Positions 51,225 to 61,184 of a stretch of DNA of 64,000 nucleotides are shown in pieces. The position numbers and the translations under genes are program-made. The notes beneath the pieces were generated by a model, which ran no database searches, was not told the origin of the DNA, and saw only the letters and a program-made list of their open reading frames with translations. Every line of letters starts with the position of its first letter. Position 1 is the stretch's first letter. Source of the stretch: Planococcaceae bacterium Storch 2/2-2 (GTDB lineage: Bacteria > Bacillota > Bacilli > Bacillales_A > Planococcaceae); contig WOYE01000009.1 in NCBI GenBank assembly GCA_009740415.1, positions 1,178,001 to 1,242,000 of the forward strand, given 5' to 3'.

Positions 51225-52199
51225 TTATAAGTCGTCGCGACGCATCGCTTCGTTCGATTTGCGTGCGATGTATTTCGGTGCGATATCGTAGACCGTTTTC
51301 ACACCGTAGTCGCCTTCTTTTGCTAAACGAGCGGCTGCACGTGCATAAGCAACGAGTGCGCTCGCTGTAAACTCTGGGTTCGAATCGAGCTTCAATGAGA
51401 ACTCCATCACTTGTGACGTTTCATCGCGTCCTGTTTTTCCACCGCGAATGACGAATCCACCGTGTGGCATCGCTCGGTGATCACGTTGCAACTCTTCTTC
51501 TGTAATGAAATGAACCGTCGTATCGTACGGCTCGAAATAGTTCGGCATCGTGACGATCGCTTCTTCTACCGCTTTCGCATCGGCCCCTTCTTCTAACACG
51601 ACGTAACATTCACGAACGTGTTTTTCACGCGTCGACAATTCGACGAGCTCCCCGTTACGAATTCGTTCAATCGAAGGTTCAGACGGAATCGTATATTGAA
51701 CGCCATTTTTAACACCTTCTACGCGACGAACCGCATCCGAATGTCCTTGGCTTAAACCTTTCCCCCAAAACGTGTACGATTCACCGACTGGAAGAATCGC
51801 TTCCATCATGACACGTTGTAATGAAAAGAGGCCTGGGTCCCACCCTGTTGAAATGATCGCTGTCGTTTCACTCACTTCTTTACCGACCGTTTCGAAATGG
51901 TTCGGAATTTCCGCATGGTTGTCAAAGCTATCTACGACGTTGAAATGTTTTGCTAACTGTGGCGTCTGAACCGGTAAATCGTCTTTTGAACCACCGCATA
52001 AGACGAGAACGTCTACTTGATCTTGAAACGATAAAATATCGTCCATCGCATAAACGTTCGTCGTTTCATATACCGTCTCTACTGTTTTTGGGTCTCTTCG
52101 TGAAAAGACACCGACGAGTTCCATATCATTTTGTTGCGCGACGGACTGTTCCACACCGCGCCCTAAGTTTCCGTATCCTACAATTCCTACTCGAATCAT
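51225..52199 (-). CDS. ddh: meso-diaminopimelate D-dehydrogenase
   Basis: Reductive amination of tetrahydrodipicolinate to meso-diaminopimelate with NADPH, the one-step shortcut to cell-wall DAP and lysine. The 324-residue protein opens with the Rossmann motif [19 protein letters not shown] and has family blocks [44 protein letters not shown] and [20 protein letters not shown] 52199 is used because AAGGGAG is 9 bases upstream; an in-frame ATG at 52208 directly abuts it. The gene is found in a limited set of Bacillales. Confidence 0.94.
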   Translation of the reverse strand: MIRVGIVGYGNLGRGVEQSVAQQNDMELVGVFSRRDPKTVETVYETTNVYAMDDILSFQDQVDVLVLCGGSKDDLPVQTPQLAKHFNVVDSFDNHAEIPNHFETVGKEVSETTAIISTGWDPGLFSLQRVMMEAILPVGESYTFWGKGLSQGHSDAVRRVEGVKNGVQYTIPSEPSIERIRNGELVELSTREKHVRECYVVLEEGADAKAVEEAIVTMPNYFEPYDTTVHFITEEELQRDHRAMPHGGFVIRGGKTGRDETSQVMEFSLKLDSNPEFTASALVAYARAAARLAKEGDYGVKTVYDIAPKYIARKSNEAMRRDDL

Positions 52200-52286
52200 A
52201 CTTGTCATCTCCCTTAATGTATAAACTTTCACTCTATTCATACTATCGTGATATGAGAAAAATTGCTACGTTCCTACTCACATCCG

Positions 52287-52315
52287 TTGACTTTACCCGC
52301 ACATTTCGTTACAGT
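52287..52315 (+). promoter_or_regulatory. sigma-A promoter of the queuosine-precursor operon
   Basis: TTGACT, exactly 17 bases, TACAGT. Transcription would start about 8 bases before the preQ1 aptamer. Confidence 0.75.
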
Positions 52316-52330
52316 AAACACGAATTGAAC

Positions 52331-52369
52331 AGAGAGGTTAATCGCTACCCTCTTAAAAAAACGATGATG
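52331..52369 (+). promoter_or_regulatory. preQ1-I riboswitch aptamer
   Basis: AGAGG-TTAATCGCTA-CCCTCT-TAAAAAAACGATGA fits the type I preQ1 aptamer: P1 stem AGAGG/CCTCT, A-rich tail, and a second pairing between ATCG in the loop and CGAT in the tail. In Bacillus subtilis queC leader the same helix is TAG/CTA, so the pairing covaries. It is followed at once by a terminator and by queuosine genes. Confidence 0.88.
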
Positions 52370-52370
52370 C

Positions 52371-52405
52371 CGCACGAAGCGCACGTCGTTTCGTGCGCTT
52401 TTTTT
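52371..52405 (+). terminator. riboswitch expression-platform terminator
   Basis: AGCGCACG / CGTGCGCT hairpin with loop TCGTTT (52378-52399), then T6. A competing pairing CGCACGAA (52371-52378) with TTCGTGCG (52390-52397) is also possible. Ligand-bound aptamer would favour termination. Confidence 0.75.
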
Positions 52406-52433
52406 GCGTCGTCCGAAAGAAAGAAGGCATACG

Positions 52434-53063
52434 ATGCTTCAATATTTAACTGGACTGTTCGTCGGATTGCTCATTTTATCCAATGTCATCGCTGTGAAAT
52501 TGATCGCCATCGGTGATTGGATCGTTTTACCGGCAGCTGCGATCATTTACGTCTGCACGTATCCGCTGCTCGATGTCATTACCGAAACGTACGGGAAACG
52601 TGCAGCGCGACGAACGGTCTTTACTGGATTGATCGCTCAAGTACTCGCGCTCGGCTTCATTTGGCTCGCGATTACGGTGCCCCCTGCTCCATTTTATGAA
52701 GACCAAGAGGCATTTGAAACGATTTTTTCAGGTAGTTTCCGTGTGACCGTCGCTAGTTTACTCGCTTACATTGTCAGTCAAAACGTCGATGTGGCGATTT
52801 TTGACCGGTTGAAAAAGAAACACGGGCGAAAAAAATTATGGGTGCGAAACAATGCATCAACGATGGCGAGTCAACTCATCGATACGAGTTTGTTCATCCT
52901 CATCGCCTTTTTTGGAACGATGCCACTCGCTGCGCTCGGTACACTCATTTTGACACAATACGTATTTAAATTCGTCGTAGCGATTGTCGATACGCCGATC
53001 GTGTACGGTCTCGTCCACCTCGTTCGACGATATGACCGTACGACACTCAAGGAGGAATTGTAA
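52434..53063 (+). CDS. yhhQ: queuosine precursor transporter (YhhQ family)
   Basis: A 209-residue inner-membrane transporter of the YhhQ/DUF165 (VUT) family, which imports preQ0 or preQ1. It has about six helices. Family text includes [12 protein letters not shown] near the start, [23 protein letters not shown] and [18 protein letters not shown] 52434 is chosen from GAAGG upstream. It lies behind a preQ1 riboswitch and overlaps the queF start (TAATG), so both serve queuosine synthesis, probably by salvage plus reduction of preQ0. Confidence 0.93.
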   Translation: MLQYLTGLFVGLLILSNVIAVKLIAIGDWIVLPAAAIIYVCTYPLLDVITETYGKRAARRTVFTGLIAQVLALGFIWLAITVPPAPFYEDQEAFETIFSGSFRVTVASLLAYIVSQNVDVAIFDRLKKKHGRKKLWVRNNASTMASQLIDTSLFILIAFFGTMPLAALGTLILTQYVFKFVVAIVDTPIVYGLVHLVRRYDRTTLKEEL

Positions 53064-53560
53064 TGGCTGGAAGAGATGAATGTTCTTTACAAGATGTGAC
53101 GCTACTCGGTAGCGAAAAAACGAATTACGCATTTGAATATGCACCGGAAGTGCTCGAGTCGATTGACAATTTGCATACGAATCGAGACTACTTCGTCAAA
53201 TTTAACTGTCCGGAGTTTACATCGCTCTGTCCGAAAACGAATCAACCGGACTTTGCGACGATTTACTTCAGTTACATTCCAGACAAAAAACTCGTGGAAA
53301 GTAAATCGCTCAAATTGTACTTGTTCAGTTTCCGAAACCACGGTGACTTCCATGAAGACGTCGTCAACATTATTATGAACGATTTGATCGAGTTACTCGA
53401 CCCACGCTACATTGAAGTGTGGGGTAAATTTACACCGCGCGGCGGTTTATCGATCGACCCGTATGCGAATTACGGCAAACCAGGTACGAAATACGAAGAG
53501 ATGGCTTATCAACGCTTGCTCTATCACGATTTATACCCTGAAACGATCGACAACCGATAA
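53063..53560 (+). CDS. queF: NADPH-dependent preQ0 reductase (7-cyano-7-deazaguanine reductase)
   Basis: Reduces the nitrile of preQ0 to the aminomethyl group of preQ1, a step towards queuosine in tRNA. The 165-residue unimodular form has catalytic Cys56 and Asp63 in [13 protein letters not shown], and the QueF signature [20 protein letters not shown] (79-98). The start overlaps the previous stop (TAATG) with AAGGAGG upstream. Together with the transporter it forms a two-gene preQ1-repressed operon. Confidence 0.96.
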   Translation: MAGRDECSLQDVTLLGSEKTNYAFEYAPEVLESIDNLHTNRDYFVKFNCPEFTSLCPKTNQPDFATIYFSYIPDKKLVESKSLKLYLFSFRNHGDFHEDVVNIIMNDLIELLDPRYIEVWGKFTPRGGLSIDPYANYGKPGTKYEEMAYQRLLYHDLYPETIDNR

Positions 53561-53569
53561 ATGGACGAT

Positions 53570-53606
53570 AAAAAAGACGCTAAGCGAAATGCTTAGCGTC
53601 TTTTCG
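53570..53606. terminator. bidirectional terminator between queF and the surface protein gene
   Basis: A perfect 13-bp-scale hairpin AAAAGACGCTAAGC / GCTTAGCGTCTTTT with loop GAAAT between convergent genes. Confidence 0.85.
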
Positions 53607-53608
53607 TC

Positions 53609-56600
53609 TTACTTATGAGCGTCGCGTTTACGACGGATCATGACGATCGATCCGAGTGCTACGAACAATGCTCCGAGACCGATAAAGAGAAGGAACTTCT
53701 CTTCTCCAGTTTGTGGAAGCTTACTGCCTTGCTCACCTTGTTCTGGTTTTGAAGGTTTTTCTTGTCCACCTGGTTGTCCTGGCTTATTCGGCTTCTCTTG
53801 TTCACCTGGTTTACCCGGTTTGCCTGGTTCGCTTGGCTTACCTGGTTTGCCCGGTTCACTTGGTTTACCTGGTTTACCCGGTTCACTTGGTTCGCCTGGT
53901 TTACCTGGTTCGCCTGGTTCGCCTGGTTCACTTGGTTCGCCTGGTTCACCTGGTTCGCCTGGTTCACCTGGTTCGCCTGGTTCGCCCGGTTCGCCCGGTT
54001 CGCCCGGTTCGCCCGGTTCGCCTGGTTCGCCCGGTTCGCCTGGTTCGCCCGGTTCGCCCGGTTCGCCCGGTTCGCCCGGTTCGCCTGGTTCGCCCGGTTC
54101 GCCTGGTTCGCCCGGTTCACCTGGTTCACCTGGTTCACCTGGTTCTTCAGGGTCTGTAGGTGGTTCTCCACCACCGCCTCCGCCTGTTGGACGTTTTTTG
54201 TTTTCAACCGTAATCGTCGTTTCTTTACCTTGTTCGATTTGTACGTGATGTTTATTTCGGTCTAAGCTATATCCTTTCGGAGCGCGTTTTTCGACGAAAT
54301 AGTACTCGCCTGGCTCCAAATCAGATACCGTGATGAGACCTTTCTCATCTGTTACGAAGCGATCCGATTCCCCATTTTTAATGAGTGTATCTTTACCGCT
54401 TTGTGCTTTTTTATACAATTCAAACTCAGCACCTGCTAACACTTTTGCATGATTTTTCCGATCAACTTTCAAAAGAGTTACTTTCGTTCGTTCGTTCGCA
54501 ACGTCTTCTTTAACGTTGGCAACTACGATCGTCGCTTCCGTTGCTTTCGTTACTGTCACTTCGTGTTTCGTTTGATCGAGGACGTAACCATTCGGCGCTT
54601 TCGTTTCGACGAAGTAATACGTGCCTTCTTTCAATTTGTCTACAGTAACTTTTCCATCTTTTCCAGTCGTAAGACCTTCTTTGATGACCTTTCCGTCTGC
54701 ATCAACGAGTTTAAATTGTGCGCCTTCTAAAAATGTATCTTTATCAGCAGCATCGACTTTCGTTAATGTGACAGAACCTAAATCTTTTTCATTCGGTTCT
54801 TCAGGGTCTGGATCTGGGTCTTCCCCACCTCCGCCACCTGGTGTTTCTTCTTCCGGCTTATTCACCATTTCAACCGTTACTGTCTGTCCTGCTTTTACTG
54901 TAATCGGCTGTTTCGTACGGTCTAACTCATAACCTTTCGGTGCTTTCGTTTCAATGAAGTAGTACTCTCCTTCTTCATCGACTTTCACTTGAATCATACC
55001 GTTATCATCGGTTTCAAAGAAGTTTTGCTTTCCGTTCGGAATGAGCGTATCTTCTCCTGTCCGTTCGACTTTGTACAACTCAAACTGTGCACCTTGTAAC
55101 GCTTCTTTCTTCTCATTTACTTTTTTCAACGCGAGGATCGAATCACCGTATGCGTTTTCTACCGTAAATGAAAGGTCTTTCGTTTCAAAGTGTTCTTGGT
55201 CTACTTTAAATTCAACCGGTTCACCTTTGATGATGACACCTGCTGGTGCGTTCGTTTCTGTGTAACGGTATTGACCAAGGTCTAACTTGTCTGAGAAAGC
55301 AAATCCTTGTTCATTCGTCGTTACTTCTTCAACGAAGTCCCATTCACCTTGTGCAATTTTCTTCTCGAGCTTAAATGTAACGCCTGCAATCGGTTCAATC
55401 GTTCCTTCTTTTACTTTATGAAGTTGCGCGTGACCGAGTGGTGCGTTCGGTACGTCGATTGTGATGACGTCCGCTGTCGTATTCGTTACAGTGACAACGA
55501 TTGGGTTTGGTAATGTTTGATACCCTTCCGGTGCTTTCGTTTCCGTTAACGTGTACGTTCCTTCTGGGACGTTTTCAATCGTTAACTTTCCTTCCGCATC
55601 TGTATCTAAGTTTTCAAACTTCACGGTTCCGTCAGCATTCGTCAATGTGAATACTGCACCTGCAAGTGCTTTTCCATCTGTTACATCTTTTTTCTGAAGC
55701 TCAATTTTGCTAAGTTGCAATTCGTTCGCCACGACGACTTTCGCGGTCTTTCCATTTTTCACTTGTACGAGATGCTTCGTTTCGTCTAACTTATATCCTT
55801 CTGGAGATTTCGTTTCGACGAAGTAATAATCGCCTTCTTCTAAACCGTTAACGACGATCTTTCCATTTGCATCTGTTGTGAGATTTTCTTTAACGATTGT
55901 ACCTTCACGGTCGATGAGGTTGAATACCGCACCTTCTAAGTACTTCTCGCTATTTTCTGAATCAACTTTTGTCAATTCAACAGAACCTTTCACGACGATG
56001 ATCGGTTCTTTTTCGTTTTCCATCGTCACTTTAGCAGTCGAACCTTTCTCAACTGTTACACGTTGTGGTGTTTTGTCGAGAAGGTAACCTTTCGGTGCTT
56101 TCGTTTCGACGAAGTAGTATTCTCCAGCTTCTGATACTTCTACAGAAATTTTTCCGTTTTCATCCGTTTCGAAGAATTTTTGTTCTCCGTTTGGAATGAG
56201 TGTATCTTCACCTGTTCGTTCTACTTTGTATAATTCAAATTGTGCACCTTGTAACGCTTTTCCTTTTTTATCTTGCTTTTCAAGTTCGAGAACAGGCGCT
56301 TTATACGCGTTCTCTGCTGTAAAGGATAAGTCTTCTTTTTCAAAATGTTGTTGGTTCACTTCAAATACGACTGGCTCGTTTTCGATAATGACCCCTTCCG
56401 GTGCATTCGTTTCAACGTAACGATACGTACCGAGGTCGAGTTTTTCAGAGAAGGCAAACCCGCGGTCGCCTGTTACGACTTCTTCTACAAGATCCCAATT
56501 GCCTAAGTTATTTAATTTTTCTAACTTAAATGTGACGCCTGCGATTGGTGATGTCGTACCTGTTTCGACTTTCATAATTTGTGCGTGACCGAGTGGTGCG

Positions 56601-59600
56601 TTCGGTACTTCGACTTCAATCACTGCTGGTGCGTCGTGTGTCACTTCGATCACGATTGGGTTCGGTAATGTTTGATACCCTTCTGGACGCTTCGTTTCTG
56701 TTAACGTATACGTTCCTTCTGGAACATTTTCAATCGTCAACTTCCCTTGCGCATCTGTATCTAAGTTTTCAAGCTTCACGGTTCCGTCAGCATTCGTCAA
56801 TGTGAATACTGCGCCAGCGAGCGTTTCACCTGTAATGATATCTTTCTTTTGAAGCTCAATGTTTACGAGTTTCATTTCGTTCGTTACAGTAATCGGATCT
56901 ACTTTTCCATCACCTACGATAAATCCGTACTCTTGTGTACTCAATTCATAACCTTCTGGTGATTTCGTCTCGATGAAGACATAGTTTCCATTGTCTAGTT
57001 GATCGAATGTAATCTCACCATTCGCATCTGTTACGAAATACGTTTGGTTACCGTTTGGAATGAGTGTGCGTGTACCATCTTCTTCAACTTTGTACAATTC
57101 AAAGTGAGCGCCTGGTAAACGTTTTTCTTCGTCATTCGCATCGACTTTAATAATCGTCTGTGCGGATTCATCTAATTCGTTTTCTGCAACGAAGTTCAAT
57201 CCTGCACGTGTTTTTTGAGCGACTGTAAACGCAATCGGGTCTTTCAACGGTTTGTATCCGTCGAGTGGTTTCGTCTCAACGAATTGATACTCTCCGTCTT
57301 CTAAATCTGCCACTGTAATGACACCGTGCTCATCTGTGATGAGTGTGTCGCCTACTTTTTCAAATGCACCTGTTTCCGCATTTTTCTTTTGAAGCTCGAA
57401 CTCAACACCTGCTAATACTTTACCTGTTACTTTATCTTTCTTTTCAAGTAAGACGTCACCTAGTTTAACGTTCGGAACATCTCTTACAACTGGTTCTGCT
57501 TTACCTGCTTCGATCGTAAACTCAATCGGTTCTGTTAATTTGTTGTACCCTTGAGGTGCTTTCGTTTCAACTAATGTGTACGTGCCGACTGGTAATTCTT
57601 TCGATGTCACTTTACCATTTGCGTCCGTCACTAAGTTTTCTTCGACGACTTCACCTTTATCGTTTTTAATCATAAATTCCGCACCAGCTAACCATGAAGC
57701 GCTTGGTTCGTATTTACCGATTTCAATTTGTTTAATTTCCTTGTCGTTCGTAATCGTTTCTACGTTACCGATTTTTTCAGTATCGCCTTTGACATATTCT
57801 TTGTTGATCGTCACTTTGTACGCTTCAGTCGGTGTGATATACCCTTCTGGCGCTTTCGTTTCTTTCAACAAGTAGTTGCCAAACATGAGGCGACCGAAGT
57901 CGATGTTTCCATCTTTGTCTGTAACGCCTGTTTTTAACACTTTTCCTGTTTTTTCATCGATCAATTGGAACTCGATGCCTTCAAATACTTTGTTCGCGTC
58001 ATCTGATGCGATCTTGTTCACTTGTAAATAACCGACTTTACCTGAACCTGACCCACCTGTTGATTGGTCGATCGTTACGGATTCAGTACCGCCTTGTTCG
58101 CCTTTGTCGCCGATGTTGCTTCCTGTCACTTTGTAGTCGTTCGAAACGATTTCATTGTGACCTGCAAAGTAAAGTGTTGAATATTCAACGATGTACGGGC
58201 GATCGATCTCTTCGTTAAACTTCACCGTTAATGTTTGAGGTGCTTCTTCTGTCACGTTAATCGTCACATTGTCGTACGCAGCACCTTTCGTCACATTTCC
58301 GAAGTTATCGACTGTCGTCGCATACACTTTAATCGTATCTTGTAAAAACTCTTGGTTCGCTGACAACGTATCGGTAAGTACAACGTCTTGAACTTTCGCT
58401 TGTGAAGCGTTAACTGTTACTGTCCAATCGATTGCCTTTCCGTTTTGCTTCCCTGTCTTGCCACCGTATTGACCACCTTGTGTAATGCCAACATCTGCTG
58501 GTAAATCCGTTAGTGGCGTCGTGCCATCGAAAACATTTGCTGTATTCGCATAGTTTTTCTCGATATAGTCAAGATCTTCTAAACTCGTTTTGTACGTAAT
58601 GACATATGCTTTATCTGTTTTACCTAAGTTGACGCTAAAGCCTGGCTTTCCGTCCACTTCTGGTTTTGTGACATTCGCATCCGTAATTTCGTTACCTGCC
58701 CAAATGGAGTTATTTCCTCCACCTAATACCCCTTCACTTACTTTGATCGTATCTGGGAGTAATTTTTGGTTACCTTGAATGAGGTCTTTAACGATCAATT
58801 CTTCATGTGCGTTTTGCTGGTAGTTCACACCGATCGTCCACGTAATCGTTTTATCACGTGCATCGTAATAACCCGACTTGTTTCCGTCATGCTTCGTAAA
58901 GTCATCCGGTGTGAAGCCGTCGTTTACTTCTTTTTCCCATGGCGTATCTTTACCTTCTGTATACCACGTATATTTTGCATGGTTCGTAAAGTTTTCGCCT
59001 GGCTTTAATTTCGTATAGTCGAAATCTGTCGTATATTTCACTTCAACGGCTTCATTTAACGTCTCGTATGCGCCGATGAACTGAATCGTAAAACCGTTGT
59101 CAGTCGCTGTAAACGTATAATCGGTACCTTTTGTTAACGTTTTTCCACCGACTGTCACGACGAATGTATCTTCTTTCAACGTCAGTCCTGAACCGAACGT
59201 ATCGTTGATCGTGAACTTCGTCATTTCTTTATTGTCTGTGTTCGCTACTAAATACCAATCAACCGTTTTATTTTTATAGTTGACGTTCGAGTGGCCTTTG
59301 TAGCCAACTCCTTGTTCTGCCCAAACCGTTCCTTCTGACGTGTTGCCATTCCATTTCACACCGTTTGAAATGTTTTGTCCTTCGATTAAACGATCGGTTA
59401 ACTTCGTTTTATATTTCACGATGTACGGCTTGTCAATGTTCGGAACGACTACATCGAAACCGTTCGTTGATGAATTGTTAATCGTATGCGCTACGTCCGC
59501 TTTTGATACGATCGTCGCATTCCCGTTATCATCAATACTTACTTCGTAAAACTCGAAACTTCCATCAACGAGTTCCATTAACCCTTCTGTCCATGAATCT

Positions 59601-60964
59601 TGAATCGTCGTATCCGTTACGGTACGACCATTAAAGTTTAATTCAATTTCCCATTCCATCTCTTGGGTAACTGGGTTGTAGTGACCGCCTTTTTTCGTTA
59701 ATGGCTCGCCACGGTCGATTGTGACCGATGCGCCTGCCTCAATTTTATCAACGCCTGTTGCTTCATACGTCGCTTTGTTATGGAATGACTTGTCATCCCA
59801 ATGCTCATCGTCGATCGTCGTAATAATTTTAATCGTTTTCGTACCTGAAAACTCACCGAGTGTGATATCTAAGTTTTGACCATCGATTGTCGGTTCTGCT
59901 GCTTGTTCCCCGTTAATCGTGATCGAACCTGGTTTGTACGTTAAGCCAGGTGGTAACATGTCGGTCACTTTACCGTCTTTATGTTTCAACATTTTTGAAT
60001 CGACGGTAATCGTCCATTCAACCTCTTTCGGACTGAATGCTGGAAGCGGTGTTCCGGCTTTTGAAATATTCGCTGCCATATCGCCTGTATTCACAGGAAT
60101 GTCAATATGTCCGCCTTCTTCCATCGGTCCGACAATCACTTTTCCATCATCGATTTCCGTCTGGCTCGGATTTAACTTCGATTTAATGAAGAAGTCTCCT
60201 TTAATATCAGACAAAGTGTCAACAGCTTCTGTAAATGTGAACGTCACCGTTCCGTCTGTCGATACGTGGTAGTTCGCAAATACGGTACCTCCATCTGCTA
60301 ATTCTCCATCTGCATTTGCTAAAATGTTCAACTGTTTCGGAAGTTGGAATGAAACCGTGTCTCCCGCATCGTACCCATGACCGTCATCCAGTGACCATTT
60401 GTAATGAACGAAAAATTCGTTCATCGGATTCAATGGATTTGCTTCACTAAATGGTTCATCATTCGGTCCTTGTGTCGCTTTGTCGAGTACAAGGTGGAAG
60501 CCTGTTTTATTTTCTTCTGGCGAATTGGCTCCATCCTCTTCACCTTCAGCGTCAGCGTCACGGTCTTCATCTTCCTCTGTTGCTTCGTCCTCCGGTTCAC
60601 CATCTTCTTTCGGTGTTTCCGGTGTTGCTCCCCCTTCCGGTTGTCCCGGTGGGTCTGTTCCAGTCGTTTCATCTGCGTCTTTGTCAGCAGGCTCTGCTTC
60701 TTGTTCTGGTTGTTGCGTGCCATTTTCTGGCGCTTGTTCAACCGGAGCTGCTGGCTCTTCTGTTACGGCAGGAGCGTCTTGATCCGTTGGTTCAACTTGT
60801 TGCGTTGACTCAACGGATTCGTCTGCATCCGCACTCACTTGTACGTCTGTCTGTTCGACTGGTACTTGTGTTTGCGCGTAACTCGTCATCGTACCGATTG
60901 GTCCGAGTACGACTTGTCCGAGCGTAAAGAACGTCAAGATGAATAGATTCATCTTTTTCGACAT
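53609..60964 (-). CDS. giant LPXTG-anchored adhesin with SpaA/Cna_B repeats
   Basis: A 2451-residue secreted cell-wall protein. Signal peptide at 1-30, an acidic Glu/Asp/Pro/Thr linker (about 31-165), then several adhesin/collagen-binding-type beta domains (about 165-970; [29 protein letters not shown] is typical, split in its blocks). Thirteen SpaA/Cna_B-like domains (about 975-2245) follow, each with K-x-(D) at the start and ETKAPxGY-type ends, which form internal Lys-Asn/Asp isopeptide bonds in relatives. Domains 5-8 and 9-12 are a block duplication. A (GEP)n/(GKP)n wall-spanning repeat (about 2270-2400) precedes the sorting signal LPQTG (2416-2420), a hydrophobic helix and RRKRDAHK. No sortase gene is in the window. 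The ligand is unknown; role in adhesion or biofilm is inferred. Confidence 0.95.
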   Translation of the reverse strand: MSKKMNLFILTFFTLGQVVLGPIGTMTSYAQTQVPVEQTDVQVSADADESVESTQQVEPTDQDAPAVTEEPAAPVEQAPENGTQQPEQEAEPADKDADETTGTDPPGQPEGGATPETPKEDGEPEDEATEEDEDRDADAEGEEDGANSPEENKTGFHLVLDKATQGPNDEPFSEANPLNPMNEFFVHYKWSLDDGHGYDAGDTVSFQLPKQLNILANADGELADGGTVFANYHVSTDGTVTFTFTEAVDTLSDIKGDFFIKSKLNPSQTEIDDGKVIVGPMEEGGHIDIPVNTGDMAANISKAGTPLPAFSPKEVEWTITVDSKMLKHKDGKVTDMLPPGLTYKPGSITINGEQAAEPTIDGQNLDITLGEFSGTKTIKIITTIDDEHWDDKSFHNKATYEATGVDKIEAGASVTIDRGEPLTKKGGHYNPVTQEMEWEIELNFNGRTVTDTTIQDSWTEGLMELVDGSFEFYEVSIDDNGNATIVSKADVAHTINNSSTNGFDVVVPNIDKPYIVKYKTKLTDRLIEGQNISNGVKWNGNTSEGTVWAEQGVGYKGHSNVNYKNKTVDWYLVANTDNKEMTKFTINDTFGSGLTLKEDTFVVTVGGKTLTKGTDYTFTATDNGFTIQFIGAYETLNEAVEVKYTTDFDYTKLKPGENFTNHAKYTWYTEGKDTPWEKEVNDGFTPDDFTKHDGNKSGYYDARDKTITWTIGVNYQQNAHEELIVKDLIQGNQKLLPDTIKVSEGVLGGGNNSIWAGNEITDANVTKPEVDGKPGFSVNLGKTDKAYVITYKTSLEDLDYIEKNYANTANVFDGTTPLTDLPADVGITQGGQYGGKTGKQNGKAIDWTVTVNASQAKVQDVVLTDTLSANQEFLQDTIKVYATTVDNFGNVTKGAAYDNVTINVTEEAPQTLTVKFNEEIDRPYIVEYSTLYFAGHNEIVSNDYKVTGSNIGDKGEQGGTESVTIDQSTGGSGSGKVGYLQVNKIASDDANKVFEGIEFQLIDEKTGKVLKTGVTDKDGNIDFGRLMFGNYLLKETKAPEGYITPTEAYKVTINKEYVKGDTEKIGNVETITNDKEIKQIEIGKYEPSASWLAGAEFMIKNDKGEVVEENLVTDANGKVTSKELPVGTYTLVETKAPQGYNKLTEPIEFTIEAGKAEPVVRDVPNVKLGDVLLEKKDKVTGKVLAGVEFELQKKNAETGAFEKVGDTLITDEHGVITVADLEDGEYQFVETKPLDGYKPLKDPIAFTVAQKTRAGLNFVAENELDESAQTIIKVDANDEEKRLPGAHFELYKVEEDGTRTLIPNGNQTYFVTDANGEITFDQLDNGNYVFIETKSPEGYELSTQEYGFIVGDGKVDPITVTNEMKLVNIELQKKDIITGETLAGAVFTLTNADGTVKLENLDTDAQGKLTIENVPEGTYTLTETKRPEGYQTLPNPIVIEVTHDAPAVIEVEVPNAPLGHAQIMKVETGTTSPIAGVTFKLEKLNNLGNWDLVEEVVTGDRGFAFSEKLDLGTYRYVETNAPEGVIIENEPVVFEVNQQHFEKEDLSFTAENAYKAPVLELEKQDKKGKALQGAQFELYKVERTGEDTLIPNGEQKFFETDENGKISVEVSEAGEYYFVETKAPKGYLLDKTPQRVTVEKGSTAKVTMENEKEPIIVVKGSVELTKVDSENSEKYLEGAVFNLIDREGTIVKENLTTDANGKIVVNGLEEGDYYFVETKSPEGYKLDETKHLVQVKNGKTAKVVVANELQLSKIELQKKDVTDGKALAGAVFTLTNADGTVKFENLDTDAEGKLTIENVPEGTYTLTETKAPEGYQTLPNPIVVTVTNTTADVITIDVPNAPLGHAQLHKVKEGTIEPIAGVTFKLEKKIAQGEWDFVEEVTTNEQGFAFSDKLDLGQYRYTETNAPAGVIIKGEPVEFKVDQEHFETKDLSFTVENAYGDSILALKKVNEKKEALQGAQFELYKVERTGEDTLIPNGKQNFFETDDNGMIQVKVDEEGEYYFIETKAPKGYELDRTKQPITVKAGQTVTVEMVNKPEEETPGGGGGEDPDPDPEEPNEKDLGSVTLTKVDAADKDTFLEGAQFKLVDADGKVIKEGLTTGKDGKVTVDKLKEGTYYFVETKAPNGYVLDQTKHEVTVTKATEATIVVANVKEDVANERTKVTLLKVDRKNHAKVLAGAEFELYKKAQSGKDTLIKNGESDRFVTDEKGLITVSDLEPGEYYFVEKRAPKGYSLDRNKHHVQIEQGKETTITVENKKRPTGGGGGGEPPTDPEEPGEPGEPGEPGEPGEPGEPGEPGEPGEPGEPGEPGEPGEPGEPGEPGEPGEPGEPGEPGEPGEPGEPGEPSEPGEPGEPGKPGEPSEPGKPGKPSEPGKPGKPSEPGKPGKPGEQEKPNKPGQPGGQEKPSKPEQGEQGSKLPQTGEEKFLLFIGLGALFVALGSIVMIRRKRDAHK
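53796..54147. repeat. 9-bp tandem repeat array encoding (Gly-Glu-Pro)n
   Basis: On the plus strand the unit is GGTTCGCCY (minus strand GGCGAACCR), repeated more than 25 times almost without change between about 53930 and 54147. Looser variants (GGTTTACCT, GGTTCACTT) lie towards 53796. The 9-base unit keeps the frame, so slippage would change only the length of the wall-spanning stalk. Confidence 0.9.
54500..56880 (-). repeat. duplicated four-domain block inside the surface protein gene
   Basis: SpaA-type domains 5-8 (about 55715-56880) and 9-12 (about 54500-55712) follow the same order and are near-identical in places: both copies encode [17 protein letters not shown] and [19 protein letters not shown], and [20 protein letters not shown]. 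Copy two has an extra Gly/Asp/Pro linker ([16 protein letters not shown]) before domain 12. Confidence 0.8.
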
Positions 60965-61184
60965 ATGTTTGTCATTCCCCCTTCAAAAGTAGTGGAGCCA
61001 TTCTCCATAACGTAGCGTACCCTATTTTTCTTTCATCAAACGATGGTACGGTTCACTATTTTCATTCAAATAGTTTGCTCGCTAACGACACAAAGATACT
61101 CCCTCACTATCATTATCGCTATTCTAAATAAAACTTCTACCCTTTTACTTATTTAAGTACGAAAGGACTATCTTTTTACACTTT
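60965..61184. other. leader region of the surface protein gene
   Basis: About 220 A/T-rich bases between recQ and the surface protein gene. A GAAGGGGGAA ribosome binding site precedes the start. Several A/T-rich -10-like hexamers (TAGAAT, GATAAT) occur around 61100-61130, but no pair with a good -35 box stands out. Confidence 0.4.

Noticed and set aside
53796-54147. CRISPR-like array
   Set aside because: The units are adjacent 9-bp coding repeats without spacers, inside a clear gene.
53640-54265. Long plus-strand open frames (Gly-Ser-Pro)n and similar opposite the surface protein gene
   Set aside because: They arise because the 9-bp repeat lacks stop codons in several frames; no ribosome binding site and composition follows the repeat only.
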